From positions 62,001-126,000 of IMG/VR virus record IMGVR_UViG_3300033747_000022: a stretch of 64,000 nucleotides of DNA. The stretch is one strand, 5' to 3'. Of the stretch, positions 40,831 through 49,388 are shown piece after piece. A program made the position numbers and the translations under genes. The DNA is from a virus. Every line of letters begins with the position of its first letter. The stretch's first letter is position 1. The notes below the pieces were generated by a model. It was not told where the DNA came from. It did not search any database and saw nothing but the letters and a program-made list of their open reading frames with translations.

Positions 40831-42336
40831 ATGTCAAATAAATTTTTAGACGCAATGGAAGATAAAGTTAATTACACAGCAACAGAAAATGGTGCAACAG
40901 CAAAACATACAACTAAAGATAACCTACTCGATTTCTTTGCTCAGGTGGGAGCTTTAAGAAACAGGAATAAAGAAGATATTATAAGGCTTTTTGATAAGGC
41001 TTTAACAGAAGATGACCTTCTAGCAGTAAAAACTCTTTTTTATGCCAGAAATGTTAGGGGTGGGCTAGGAGAAAGAAGAATATTTAGAGTTATTTTAAAA
41101 TATCTGACACAGGTAAAGCCTGAGGTAGTTCTAAAAAACTTAGAACACATACCTCATTATGGTCGATGGGACGATTTATATGCCTTATTTGATACAAGAC
41201 TTGAAGGCTATGCAGCAAACTTTATGAAAGCCCAGTTCTTTAAGGATATCAATTCTGAAAAACCAAGCTTATTAGCAAAATGGCTTAAATCAGAAAATGC
41301 AAGCTCAGACGAAACAAAAAGACTTGCCAGAAAGACCAGAAAACATTTTGAGATGACCGCAAGAGGATATAGAAAAACACTTTCTAAGCTGAGAAAGAAA
41401 ATAGGTGTTGTCGAAAGAAAAATGTCTAATAATGACTGGGAAGATATTGACTACTCATCTGTTCCTTCAAGAGCACAAATGATTTACAATAATGCTTTTG
41501 AAAGACATGACCCTGAAGGCTACCATGAATATATTGAAAATGTTAAGTCTGGAGAGGACAAAATTAATGCCTCAACTTTATATCCTTATGATTTAGTAAG
41601 AAAAGTTATCGGTCATGGTTGGGGCCATTCAGTTTCTGAAAGTGAAAGAGATGTTTTAAATGAGCAGTGGAAAGCATTACCTGATTATATCAATGATAAA
41701 AATGAAAATTCTATTTGCGTTGTAGATACTTCAGGCTCTATGATGAGCTCAGATGGGTTGCCACTTCATATTGCCCTTTCATTAGGATTATATATGGCAG
41801 AAAGAAACTCAGGACCCTTTAAAGATAGGTTTATTACCTTCTCTGCCAGTCCTGATTTAGTAAAAGTAGAAGGCAGTGATTTTGTGCAGAAAATTAAGAA
41901 CATGAGAAGAGCTCACTGGGATATGAATACCGATATCGAAGCTGTATTTAATCTTATTTTAGATACTGCTATAGAAAATCATCTCCATCAGGATGAAATA
42001 CCTCAAAAGTTATACATTATTTCTGATATGGAATTTGACCAGTGTACAAATAATAGTTATGGACTTAGTTCTCGTAACAAAGTAACTAAAACACTTTTTG
42101 AAAAGTTAAAGGAATCATTCAAATATTATGGCTACAAAATGCCGGATTTAGTCTTCTGGAATGTTGAAGCAAGAAATGAAGTTTTTCAGTTTGACAAAGA
42201 CGAAAGAGGATTCCAGCTTGTAAGCGGAGCTTCTCCAGTTGTTTTTGAGCACACAATGAAGGGTGAGTTTGTTTCCGCCTACGACTTGATGCTCGATGTA
42301 ATCACAGACGAACAGTACGATAGAATTACAGTTTAA
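40831..42336 (+). CDS. Ro60-like RNA-binding protein (DUF2828/TROVE plus vWA)
   Basis: 501 residues. The N-terminal half is a helical-repeat ring of the DUF2828/TROVE type: FFAQVGALRNRNKEDIIRLFDKA, VKTLFYARNVRGGLGERRIF, VVLKNLEHIPHYGRWDDLYAL. The C-terminal half is a vWA domain with CVVDTSGSMM near 300 (DxSxS), WDMNTDIEAV near 370 and ISDMEFDQ near 399. Ro60 proteins hold tRNA-like Y RNAs and misfolded RNAs, and in many bacteria their genes sit beside rtcB. Here it directly follows the CAGCAA RNA elements, which are good candidates for its RNA partners. Confidence 0.78.
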   Translation: MSNKFLDAMEDKVNYTATENGATAKHTTKDNLLDFFAQVGALRNRNKEDIIRLFDKALTEDDLLAVKTLFYARNVRGGLGERRIFRVILKYLTQVKPEVVLKNLEHIPHYGRWDDLYALFDTRLEGYAANFMKAQFFKDINSEKPSLLAKWLKSENASSDETKRLARKTRKHFEMTARGYRKTLSKLRKKIGVVERKMSNNDWEDIDYSSVPSRAQMIYNNAFERHDPEGYHEYIENVKSGEDKINASTLYPYDLVRKVIGHGWGHSVSESERDVLNEQWKALPDYINDKNENSICVVDTSGSMMSSDGLPLHIALSLGLYMAERNSGPFKDRFITFSASPDLVKVEGSDFVQKIKNMRRAHWDMNTDIEAVFNLILDTAIENHLHQDEIPQKLYIISDMEFDQCTNNSYGLSSRNKVTKTLFEKLKESFKYYGYKMPDLVFWNVEARNEVFQFDKDERGFQLVSGASPVVFEHTMKGEFVSAYDLMLDVITDEQYDRITV

Positions 42337-42346
42337 TAAAATTACT

Positions 42347-42378
42347 AAGGCAGGCCTTAATCGGTCTGTCTTTTTTTT
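42347..42378 (+). terminator. intrinsic terminator after the Ro60-like gene
   Basis: The stem aaggcaggcc/ggtctgtctt (with wobble pairs) ends in eight T. Confidence 0.75.
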
Positions 42379-42393
42379 ATTGGGGTGAAAAAA

Positions 42394-42537
42394 ATGGATA
42401 AAGAGTTTAAGTATGCAAAAGTGCTGCCACAAGAGCTAGATAAGACAATATTTGGCTTTTACGTAGAAAAAAATAAAAAAATATTAGAAAAAGACTTGAA
42501 TAATGAAGTGAAGTGTAGTAAACTAAACTTAAGATAG
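42394..42537 (+). CDS. small unknown protein
   Basis: ATG 42394 after GGGGTG gives 47 residues (DKEFKYAKVLPQELDKTIFGFYVEK at its start, in parts). Its 3' end carries the promoter of the ligase operon. No family recognised. Confidence 0.45.
   Translation: MDKEFKYAKVLPQELDKTIFGFYVEKNKKILEKDLNNEVKCSKLNLR
42496..42524 (+). promoter_or_regulatory. probable promoter of the RNA ligase operon
   Basis: TTGAAT, 17 bases, TAAACT. Eleven of the first thirteen bases agree with the RNA-cluster promoter at 36902, and the AAACTTAA stretch after the -10 is shared too. Confidence 0.6.
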
Positions 42538-42553
42538 TAAATAGGAGGTTTTT

Positions 42554-42850
42554 ATGGAGTTAGGAGAAAAAATTAAATTTAAAGAATATCTAAAAAAGAA
42601 ACCTTATGTAAACTCTTATTACAGCAAAATCGACAAGGACACCGGGTATTTGAAGTATGACACTATAGAACTTGAAGAATTTAAAGAAGGCATATTTTGT
42701 GGCTATAGAACAATAGGTTATAGGGGCTATACCACACAAAATGATTATGGAATGGATTATAACCCTTTAGAAAATAAAAAAATTGCACTAATAGCATGTG
42801 ACACTCGTGGTTTTTATAGAGTAGATACAGAAAAAATAATAATGGAGTGA
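42554..42850 (+). CDS. unknown protein
   Basis: 98 residues, ATG after AGGAGG. Lys/Tyr-rich, beta-containing (CGYRTIGYRGYTT). It precedes the RNA ligase gene by 4 bases. No family recognised. Confidence 0.55.
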   Translation: MELGEKIKFKEYLKKKPYVNSYYSKIDKDTGYLKYDTIELEEFKEGIFCGYRTIGYRGYTTQNDYGMDYNPLENKKIALIACDTRGFYRVDTEKIIME

Positions 42851-42854
42851 TTTG

Positions 42855-43772
42855 ATGGATAAAGATAAGTTAGAGGAATTAAGAGAGTACAATAAAATTT
42901 ATATTTTAGGCAGTAGTAGCAATCAAGAGATTACAAATTACAAAGAAGATGAAATTGTAATTGAAGAAAAAATTGACGGCAGTAACTTTAGGTTCTGGAG
43001 AGAAGGAGACAGGATTGTATATAGTTCCAGAAAAGTTAAAGATGTCAGACCTCGTGATGGATGGGGCAAACAGATTGAATACCTAAATAAAAAGCTTGAT
43101 GTAAATGCTCTTGGCAGAGATATTATTTATGTCGGAGAGGCAATGAAAAAACACATAGTAAATTATGATTTTGATAATTATCCACCATTTATAGGGTTTG
43201 ACCTTCTGGATAAAGAAACTGGAATGCCACTTGATTATAAAGTCGCCAAAAAGACTTTTGAAAGTCTGGGTTTAGAATTTGTAAATATCTTATTTGAGGG
43301 AACAATGGAAGAATATCTTGGGATGGACAGAGATAAACTTTTAGAAATTTCTAAGTACAACTCAAAAAAGCCTGAAGGTTATGTTATTAAAAATTATAAC
43401 AGGTTAAGCCAATACAATGAGCCTCTATTTGCCAAAGTTTTAAATGATGAGTATTTGGAAAGACAAAAAGCTAAAGCTAAAAAGCCAAAGCCTAAAGAAA
43501 CAGACACTCCTTTAGCAGTTGAGCTTTATGTAAATGAGGCGAGAATTAAAAAGATGATAGCTAAAATGGTTGTTGATGAAGGACATAAACTTGAAAGAAC
43601 GCTAATGCATAAGCTTATCCCGAGAGTTATCAAGGATTTTTTAAGAGAAAATATTCTTGAAATCTATGAGGATAATAGAATAAAAGATGTAAACTTTAAT
43701 ATTCTACACAAAGAAGTTCCAAAAAGATGTATTAAAGTTTTGGATAAGATGATTGAAAGTAATGCATTCTAA
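42855..43772 (+). CDS. Rnl2-like RNA ligase
   Basis: Start chosen at ATG 42855 after GGAGTG. 305 residues. The nucleotidyl-transfer motifs are all present: EEKIDGSNFRFW (motif I, Lys is AMP-bound) near 38, YVGEAMK near 97, GFDLLDKETG (IIIa) near 115, PEGYVIKNY (IV) near 175 and LFAKVLNDEY (V) near 193. A helical C-terminal domain follows. Rnl2 enzymes seal 3'-OH and 5'-phosphate ends at nicks in RNA, often to repair cleaved tRNAs. Confidence 0.88.
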   Translation: MDKDKLEELREYNKIYILGSSSNQEITNYKEDEIVIEEKIDGSNFRFWREGDRIVYSSRKVKDVRPRDGWGKQIEYLNKKLDVNALGRDIIYVGEAMKKHIVNYDFDNYPPFIGFDLLDKETGMPLDYKVAKKTFESLGLEFVNILFEGTMEEYLGMDRDKLLEISKYNSKKPEGYVIKNYNRLSQYNEPLFAKVLNDEYLERQKAKAKKPKPKETDTPLAVELYVNEARIKKMIAKMVVDEGHKLERTLMHKLIPRVIKDFLRENILEIYEDNRIKDVNFNILHKEVPKRCIKVLDKMIESNAF

Positions 43773-43792
43773 AAATAAATAAGGAGGTTAAA

Positions 43793-44065
43793 ATGCCTGA
43801 TTATTTTAAAGAATATACAGCTGATTATAAAGGAAATAGTGAGTGGTACTGTCAAAAAGAAAAATGTATATCCTGTAAATTCAGCTACGGGCCCTTGAGT
43901 TTTAAGCAGGACTCAGTAATTAATTTAAGGTGCAAAAGGCCTACGGTAGATTGCGAGCATGAATTTTTAAACAAAATAGTCCTAAAGAAAATAGTAGATA
44001 AAAAGCGCGTTAAAAGCGACAATCCTTTAATGGTCAAATATCAATATGTTGTGGAGGAGGAATAA
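43793..44065 (+). CDS. Cys-rich unknown protein
   Basis: 90 residues, ATG after AGGAGG. Cys/His pattern CQKEKCISCKF, then RCKRPTVDCEHEF suggests one zinc site. It is in the ligase operon. Confidence 0.55.
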   Translation: MPDYFKEYTADYKGNSEWYCQKEKCISCKFSYGPLSFKQDSVINLRCKRPTVDCEHEFLNKIVLKKIVDKKRVKSDNPLMVKYQYVVEEE

Positions 44066-44082
44066 AAATCAGCTACAAAAAA

Positions 44083-44577
44083 ATGTGGTCTTACTTCAAG
44101 GAAGACCTAAAAGATGTAATCTCTTACAGTCACCGCTTTAAAAACAGCGACTATGATGCAAATGGGATTACAGAATCCGTTGCAAGAAGGTTAATGTTTC
44201 AAATGGATACTTATGAAAAACATATAGGTAAAAAAGCAGAAATTACAGACTATAGACTAAAAGGTTGGGACTGGGGTGAGCTCTGTGACAAATTTGGGCT
44301 TGAAGATTATGAAGTTCCAAAAGGTAATAGAGGTAATTATATGCATCTTAAAGTTGAAGGCACTTTAGAATATAACAAAGTGATTCATTATCTTGAAGAC
44401 AGATGGATGGAAGATAATGAGATAGTAGAGGTATTAAAAGGCCATTTAAGGTCTATGATACCTGATGAAGGGCCTTATACTCACTATGATGCAGTCTGGA
44501 ACGCTATGCTTGATATAAAAGACAATACGGTATTTATGCAGTTTGTATTTGCACTCTTAGGACACATGTGGACCTAA
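44083..44577 (+). CDS. unknown protein
   Basis: 164 residues from ATG 44083. The good ribosome site (GGAGGAGG) lies 23 bases upstream, next to an in-frame ATC, so the true start may be non-standard. Trp-rich (YRLKGWDWGELCDKFGL). No family recognised. Confidence 0.5.
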   Translation: MWSYFKEDLKDVISYSHRFKNSDYDANGITESVARRLMFQMDTYEKHIGKKAEITDYRLKGWDWGELCDKFGLEDYEVPKGNRGNYMHLKVEGTLEYNKVIHYLEDRWMEDNEIVEVLKGHLRSMIPDEGPYTHYDAVWNAMLDIKDNTVFMQFVFALLGHMWT

Positions 44578-44600
44578 AACTATAAATGGAGGAAATTAAA

Positions 44601-44960
44601 ATGGGATTAATAAAATCAAAACAATTTGCCAAAAGAGCTGACTACTGGGAAAGAAACGGGCTTAATGTAATTTACTCAGAAAAGTTTTATATTCTTAAAG
44701 GAAACAGAAAGAAAAGAAGATTAACTCAAAATAAATTTAATAAAATTAAAGCAGACTTTATAGAAAACATTAAAAACATGAAGGAAGTAAAAGAAGAAAA
44801 TACACAATCTCAATTTGATGATATATGCCAGCTTGAAACAAAGCTAGAAACCATAGTAGGACAATATATTGACTCATATGGAGACTTAATTGAGCAGGAC
44901 ATAGAACAAGACCCATCAACTATAAAACCTGTAAAACACGCCAAAAACAAACTTAAATAA
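44601..44960 (+). CDS. small basic protein
   Basis: Start chosen at ATG 44601 after GGAGG. 119 residues, basic N-terminal half (NRKKRRLTQNKFNKIKADF), acidic C-terminal half. No family recognised. Confidence 0.55.
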   Translation: MGLIKSKQFAKRADYWERNGLNVIYSEKFYILKGNRKKRRLTQNKFNKIKADFIENIKNMKEVKEENTQSQFDDICQLETKLETIVGQYIDSYGDLIEQDIEQDPSTIKPVKHAKNKLK

Positions 44961-44971
44961 GGAGAGTTCAA

Positions 44972-45178
44972 ATGGATATTATCTATATGATTTTAGGAGT
45001 TTACTTTCTTGGAGTGATTGTAAATAGCTTTATAGTTTTAGTTTTAATCGCAAACCACAAAAGAACTCATATCGTAACATCTGTTAGTGAGAGTTTTGAT
45101 TTTTTAAAGATGCTTAAGTTTGTATTTTTAAGCTGGTACTCATTTGATAAGGCAGTTGTTAAAGTTTTAAATAGTTAA
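44972..45178 (+). CDS. small membrane protein
   Basis: 68 residues, one long N-terminal membrane helix (IIYMILGVYFLGVIVNSFIV), then a cytoplasmic amphipathic part. ATG after AAGGAG. Confidence 0.5.
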   Translation: MDIIYMILGVYFLGVIVNSFIVLVLIANHKRTHIVTSVSESFDFLKMLKFVFLSWYSFDKAVVKVLNS

Positions 45179-45209
45179 AATAGTTAAAATAAATTAAAAG
45201 GAGTAAACT

Positions 45210-45683
45210 ATGAGTACTATTTTTTTAGATATAGATGGAGTTTTAAATTCAACTAAATCTATAGAAGAAAATTATCTTAAAGGAAACAAAGTTGATGCAG
45301 CTAAAATTTTTATACCTCAATCTGTATTTTTAATAAATATGCTTACAAGTGTAAAAAGTGCAGATGTAGTAATATCAAGTACGTGGCGTTACAACATGGA
45401 AAAGGTTATAAAAGTTTTTAAAAAAAACAATCTAAAAACAAGAAATATAGTTGGGAGAACTCCCTTTTTAGAATCTACAAGGGGTGCAGAAATCAAAAAG
45501 TATTTAAAGTCAAATAAAAATATAAAAGATTTTATAATAATTGACGACGATAAAGATATGGAGCCATTTTTAGATAAACTAGTACACATAAAAAGAGAAA
45601 CGGGTTTTGACAATCATGATTACGTTAAATCTTTAAAAATGTTAGGTGGTAAAAATGTACCAGAAAAAATGTCCAAAGTGTAA
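45210..45683 (+). CDS. HAD-family phosphatase of the RNA-repair type
   Basis: 157 residues. It opens with FLDIDGVLNS (DxDG), then VVISSTWRYN near 52, VGRTPFLESTRGAEIKKYL near 80 and FIIIDDDKDME near 107. This pattern (ISSTWR, GRTP...RG.EI, DDD) is that of HAD domains found in multi-domain 'Swiss army knife' RNA repair proteins. A role removing phosphates at RNA ends next to the Rnl2-like ligase is likely but inferred. Confidence 0.75.
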   Translation: MSTIFLDIDGVLNSTKSIEENYLKGNKVDAAKIFIPQSVFLINMLTSVKSADVVISSTWRYNMEKVIKVFKKNNLKTRNIVGRTPFLESTRGAEIKKYLKSNKNIKDFIIIDDDKDMEPFLDKLVHIKRETGFDNHDYVKSLKMLGGKNVPEKMSKV

Positions 45684-45777
45684 GAAATAAAGCCACTTGG
45701 CAAGTAAAGGTGGTAAGTGGATATGCCCTTACTGTAATGAGGATTTAACAGATATTGAAACAATAAAAAAGGGGTGA
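45655..45777 (+). pseudogene. zinc-ribbon gene with an in-frame UAA
   Basis: ATG 45655 after GGTGG reads MYQKKCPKCKK, then UAA at 45688-45690, then continues in the same frame SHLASKGGKWICPYCNEDL to UGA at 45775. The two CxxC knuckles (CPKC and CPYC) lie on either side of the stop, so the intact product needs read-through or the gene is broken by one base change. Confidence 0.55.
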
Positions 45778-45781
45778 AAAA

Positions 45782-46111
45782 ATGTTTTTAGCAAAAGGAG
45801 TTTATAGGGATTGTAATATAGATGACTTTATAAATGGAGAACTTCCAAACACAGGCTATTCAATTGGTTGGGATGTTGACTTTAAGGCAAAAACAAAAGA
45901 AGATTTATTTAAAAAAATAGCCAATTTTCACGATATAAAAATAGAAAATATTTATACTGAAGACGGAAGAATTTATATCCAAAAATATGAAATTCCAAAT
46001 CCAAGAGGTTGGAATGATGCCACAGAAGAAGATATGAGGTTATGGGAAAAAGGAAAAAAAGAATTATTTTTGGTTGATTATGTTTATGACTTATTTGAAA
46101 AAGTATCTTAA
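45782..46111 (+). CDS. unknown protein
   Basis: 109 residues, ATG after GGGGTG. Alpha/beta mix, acidic. No family recognised. The gap 46112-46222 has no gene. Confidence 0.55.
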   Translation: MFLAKGVYRDCNIDDFINGELPNTGYSIGWDVDFKAKTKEDLFKKIANFHDIKIENIYTEDGRIYIQKYEIPNPRGWNDATEEDMRLWEKGKKELFLVDYVYDLFEKVS

Positions 46112-46222
46112 TATAAAAATTACAAATAATAAAAGGGGGTGATTCCAATGCTCTTTAAATAAAGATAAAGCTATCATAATATATACTAAAAAATATAGCA
46201 AATATAATAGGAGGTAGAATTT

Positions 46223-47131
46223 GTGAAGCACGCCCAAGTAAGCCAGGAATTCCTACAGTCAGTATTTCAAAACAAGAAAATAAGCTCAAATGGCTACGAT
46301 TTAGAGGATGGATATTATCATATATATGCTTATGATAATTTGCAATCCCTATCTGTCGATTCAAAAAGTTATGATGGGTTTCCAGCATCAACTTATTTTT
46401 ATCCGGCAGGAGCAATAGTTTATTATAATAACGGAATGGTAGAAATTGTCGACCACAATATATCAATTAATGGTCAGACAGGAAATAACCCATATCAGTG
46501 GGCCACAATTGATGCTTTATTAAGAGACAATATTGAGCTTGTAATACTTACAGGAGTTGCTGGAAGTGGTAAGACTTTCTTGTCACTTGCGTATGCACTT
46601 TCAAAAGTAGAAAACAGTCAATACAACAAGATAGTTTTATCAAGACCTAAACAAACGCTAGAAAGAGATGAGGGGTTTCTCCCTGGTGGAGAAGATGACA
46701 AAATTATGCCATATATGATGCCATTTTATGATAATGCCCGTTCTATGGGAGCAAGTCAGGATTTTCAAAGAATGGTAAATAGAGGCGAAGATACATTCGG
46801 TATTACTTTTCAGCCTTTGGAAAAAATTAAAGGTAGAAGTTTTGAGAATACAATTGTTATTGTTGATGAGGCCGAAGACATGCGATATAGAGAAATAGAG
46901 TCTCTTTTAACAAGGCTTAACAATTCAAAGGTTATTATTTGCGGCGATATCAAGCAAATAGATGACAAAACATTTTCAAAAAACAACATACCTTTAACAT
47001 ATGCAATACAAAAATTTTATGGACAGGATTTTGTCGCTCATATAGATAATCCTATCACTTCTAGAAAAGGTAAAGTAACTCAATTTGTTATTAAAAACTT
47101 TTCTTATGAAGAGTATAAAAAAGCAAATTAA
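46223..47131 (+). CDS. PhoH-like ATPase
   Basis: Start GTG 46223 after GGAGG. 302 residues. N-terminal 90 residues are unlike PhoH and may bind a partner. The ATPase core follows: LTGVAGSGKTFLSL (Walker A) near 115, LSRPKQTLERDEGFLPG near 140, MPYMMPFYDN near 165, PLEKIKGRSFENTIVIVDEAEDM (Walker B) near 200 and VIICGDIKQID near 240. PhoH-like proteins couple ATP hydrolysis to RNA handling in many phages. Confidence 0.88.
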   Translation: MKHAQVSQEFLQSVFQNKKISSNGYDLEDGYYHIYAYDNLQSLSVDSKSYDGFPASTYFYPAGAIVYYNNGMVEIVDHNISINGQTGNNPYQWATIDALLRDNIELVILTGVAGSGKTFLSLAYALSKVENSQYNKIVLSRPKQTLERDEGFLPGGEDDKIMPYMMPFYDNARSMGASQDFQRMVNRGEDTFGITFQPLEKIKGRSFENTIVIVDEAEDMRYREIESLLTRLNNSKVIICGDIKQIDDKTFSKNNIPLTYAIQKFYGQDFVAHIDNPITSRKGKVTQFVIKNFSYEEYKKAN

Positions 47132-47181
47132 AACTTAGGGGCGGGTTAAACCGCTCCTTTTTAAAGTTAAGGAGGTTAAAA

Positions 47182-47523
47182 ATGCAAAAAATAAAAGTTT
47201 ATTATATTAAACATCCACCAGAAGATGACAGAGAGAGAGGAACTGAAGTTTGGCAAAGGTATTTAAGAATGACAACAGGTTATAGAGAAGAAAAAGAGAT
47301 TCCTTTAAAAAAAGATTACAGAAAAGTTTTAGAATTTGAGCTGGATAACGATATTCCCGAAAATACAATTTTAAATAAACTCTGGCATGATTGTCAGAAT
47401 TTAGACTATCATGAGAATGCAGTAAAGCATGACCGTTCAATGATGGTTGGTGACGTTATCCAAATAGATGAAAAAGTATTTACTGTTGCTAGTATAGGGT
47501 TTACTGAAACTGAATGGTATTAA
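47182..47523 (+). CDS. unknown protein
   Basis: 113 residues, ATG after AAGGAGG. Two halves: a charged start and a beta-rich end (MMVGDVIQIDEKVFTVASIGF) that looks like a YodL-like or SH3-like fold. No family certain. Confidence 0.55.
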   Translation: MQKIKVYYIKHPPEDDRERGTEVWQRYLRMTTGYREEKEIPLKKDYRKVLEFELDNDIPENTILNKLWHDCQNLDYHENAVKHDRSMMVGDVIQIDEKVFTVASIGFTETEWY

Positions 47524-47535
47524 GGGGGTGTTTAA

Positions 47536-47793
47536 ATGTTTACAGAATATGGTTCAGAAGATGATGAGGTTTTTATCACAACAACAGTTACCAGAATGGA
47601 AATAAGAAACGAATTTAAACAATATGGAGTGGAAAAAGTTCCTATGGAGCTTGTTGAAGAAGTCTTAGATGTTTACTGTATGGATAAGGATATTGACGGT
47701 TTACTTTCAGAAAAACCTATTGCTAGTTTAGGTCAGGTTATAAAAGAAGTCGCAGAATACTATAAAAAGGAAATTTCAGATGACGAAATTTAA
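47536..47793 (+). CDS. small acidic protein
   Basis: 85 residues, ATG after GGGGG. Helical, acidic. It overlaps the next gene by 14 bases. No family recognised. Confidence 0.5.
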   Translation: MFTEYGSEDDEVFITTTVTRMEIRNEFKQYGVEKVPMELVEEVLDVYCMDKDIDGLLSEKPIASLGQVIKEVAEYYKKEISDDEI

Positions 47794-48109
47794 TGAATAT
47801 ATAAAAGAAATAAGAGAGAAGAATAAATATGACCCTAGGCGTGACTTAGTAAAGGATTCAAAACTCTGGTATATACTCTTAAATATTGCCGAAAGAAAGG
47901 ATGAAAATCTATACAATATCTTACACGGTTTAAGATGTGTTGGAGCCAGACTTTTATATAAAAACAAAAAACTACAAATGGTACAGGGTAAAGAAATAGA
48001 AAATTCAAGTTGGGAGCAGTACAGGACAGACTGGCTTTTTCCATATGCAAAAAATGTAAAAGAAATTTTTAGTGATGCAGAAAGATACATTCAAAAATCC
48101 AAAAAATAA
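47780..48109 (+). CDS. unknown basic protein
   Basis: 109 residues, helical and basic (ILHGLRCVGARLLYKNKKLQM). Overlap suggests translational coupling with the preceding gene. No family recognised. Confidence 0.5.
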   Translation: MTKFNEYIKEIREKNKYDPRRDLVKDSKLWYILLNIAERKDENLYNILHGLRCVGARLLYKNKKLQMVQGKEIENSSWEQYRTDWLFPYAKNVKEIFSDAERYIQKSKK

Positions 48110-48132
48110 TTTAAAGGGAGAGATTTTTTATT

Positions 48133-48486
48133 ATGAAAAGACAAAGATTACCACACAGACATGACATTAATTTTTTATCACCAGACGGAAAAGTAGCAAA
48201 AGCTAAAGGATTTATTTCACTTTATAATAATGGGATTATTTACATTAATAAGGAACTTTCAAAACATTTTGACAAAAATACAAACTTTATGAAAATTGGA
48301 ATAGATGAAGACAGAAAACTACTTGTTCTTCAGCCTTCCAAAACTCCAATCAACTCTTTTAAGGTTGAAAAACATGGCAATACAATGATGGTTAGGCACG
48401 TACCAACAAGAAGATTAAAAATAGCTATAAAAAACAGACTAGAAGTATATGCTACTAAAGATGGTTTTTTAAGTTCACTAATATAA
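48133..48486 (+). CDS. unknown basic beta-rich protein
   Basis: 117 residues, basic. Strands ISLYNNGIIYINKEL and LLVLQPSKTP suggest a swapped-hairpin or DNA-binding fold. No family recognised. Confidence 0.5.
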   Translation: MKRQRLPHRHDINFLSPDGKVAKAKGFISLYNNGIIYINKELSKHFDKNTNFMKIGIDEDRKLLVLQPSKTPINSFKVEKHGNTMMVRHVPTRRLKIAIKNRLEVYATKDGFLSSLI

Positions 48487-48495
48487 TTTAAAAAA

Positions 48496-48518
48496 GCCCC
48501 GGGCTTTATGCTCGGGGC
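48496..48518 (-). terminator. GC-rich hairpin, terminator-like on the minus strand
   Basis: gccccg/cggggc stem. The T-run (six T) follows on the minus-strand side; on the plus side it is followed by aataaaaaa. It may limit antisense transcription or simply mark the operon boundary. Confidence 0.45.
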
Positions 48519-48538
48519 AATAAAAAAGGGGGTTAAGA

Positions 48539-48712
48539 ATGAGATTTAAAGCAGTATTATATGTAGATGAAGAAGTTGTTGTAGATGCAGCTGATTTAGT
48601 TGATGGAAATTATGAAATTGATGATGGTTTAATAACTGACTCTATTTATAGTGAAATGGAGTGGGCTAATGGTGTTCATATAGAAAGCCTGGAAAAGATA
48701 GAGGAGGAATAA
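48539..48712 (+). CDS. small acidic protein
   Basis: 57 residues, ATG after GGGGG. Strongly acidic (EEVVVDAADLVDGNYEIDDG). No family recognised. Confidence 0.5.
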   Translation: MRFKAVLYVDEEVVVDAADLVDGNYEIDDGLITDSIYSEMEWANGVHIESLEKIEEE

Positions 48713-48715
48713 ATA

Positions 48716-49081
48716 ATGAAACTTATAACTAAAGAGCTAGAAAAGAAAATTGCTGGCCCTGGCGAACAGGAAGATGTTAAAGACCCAATAGTTTATATTT
48801 CATTTTTTCACGGAATAAGTCCATGGCGGTGGTACGCAACAGAATATGACCCTGAAAGAAGAATGTTTTTTGGTTTGGTATGCGGCAATGAAAATGAGCT
48901 CGGCTATTTTTCTCTTAATGAGCTTGAAAGTGTTAATGTAAAAGGATTCAAAATTGAGAGAGATTTATACTTTGAGCCCAAAAAGTTAAGTGAAGTAATA
49001 AAAGAAAGAAAAAAACTTGAAGACACAATCTCAGATAATTTTCCGGACTGGATATACGAGGAGAGTGAAGATAATGAATAA
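48716..49081 (+). CDS. unknown protein
   Basis: 121 residues, ATG after AGGAGG. Beta-rich centre ([25 protein letters not shown]). No family recognised. Confidence 0.55.
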   Translation: MKLITKELEKKIAGPGEQEDVKDPIVYISFFHGISPWRWYATEYDPERRMFFGLVCGNENELGYFSLNELESVNVKGFKIERDLYFEPKKLSEVIKERKKLEDTISDNFPDWIYEESEDNE

Positions 49082-49376
49082 AAACAATAAAGTTTTTAAT
49101 AAATGTCTTGATTGTGGACTTGTTTCAAAAAAAGCAATTTGGCTATGGAAAAATGAAGACAGAGACATAATACATTCAGATGTTGAAATAAATGAAGAAG
49201 GTTTTTTTGACTTGGATAAAATAATTTATGTAGCTGGAGGGCCTGATTCAAAAAATGCAGAAAATATAGCTGATGGTGATGCAATATGTCCAGAATGTAA
49301 AAGCCTTTATTATGTAGCCGCAGACAAATCTGAAGTAGAAACATACTTTAAAAAAAGAAAAAAAGAGGGAAACTAA
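49074..49376 (+). CDS. zinc-ribbon protein
   Basis: Start chosen at ATG 49074, overlapping the previous stop. 100 residues with CLDCGLV near residue 11 and CPECKSLYY near 78, a split zinc ribbon around an acidic insert. Confidence 0.6.
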   Translation: MNKNNKVFNKCLDCGLVSKKAIWLWKNEDRDIIHSDVEINEEGFFDLDKIIYVAGGPDSKNAENIADGDAICPECKSLYYVAADKSEVETYFKKRKKEGN

Positions 49377-49388
49377 CGGAGTGGTAAT

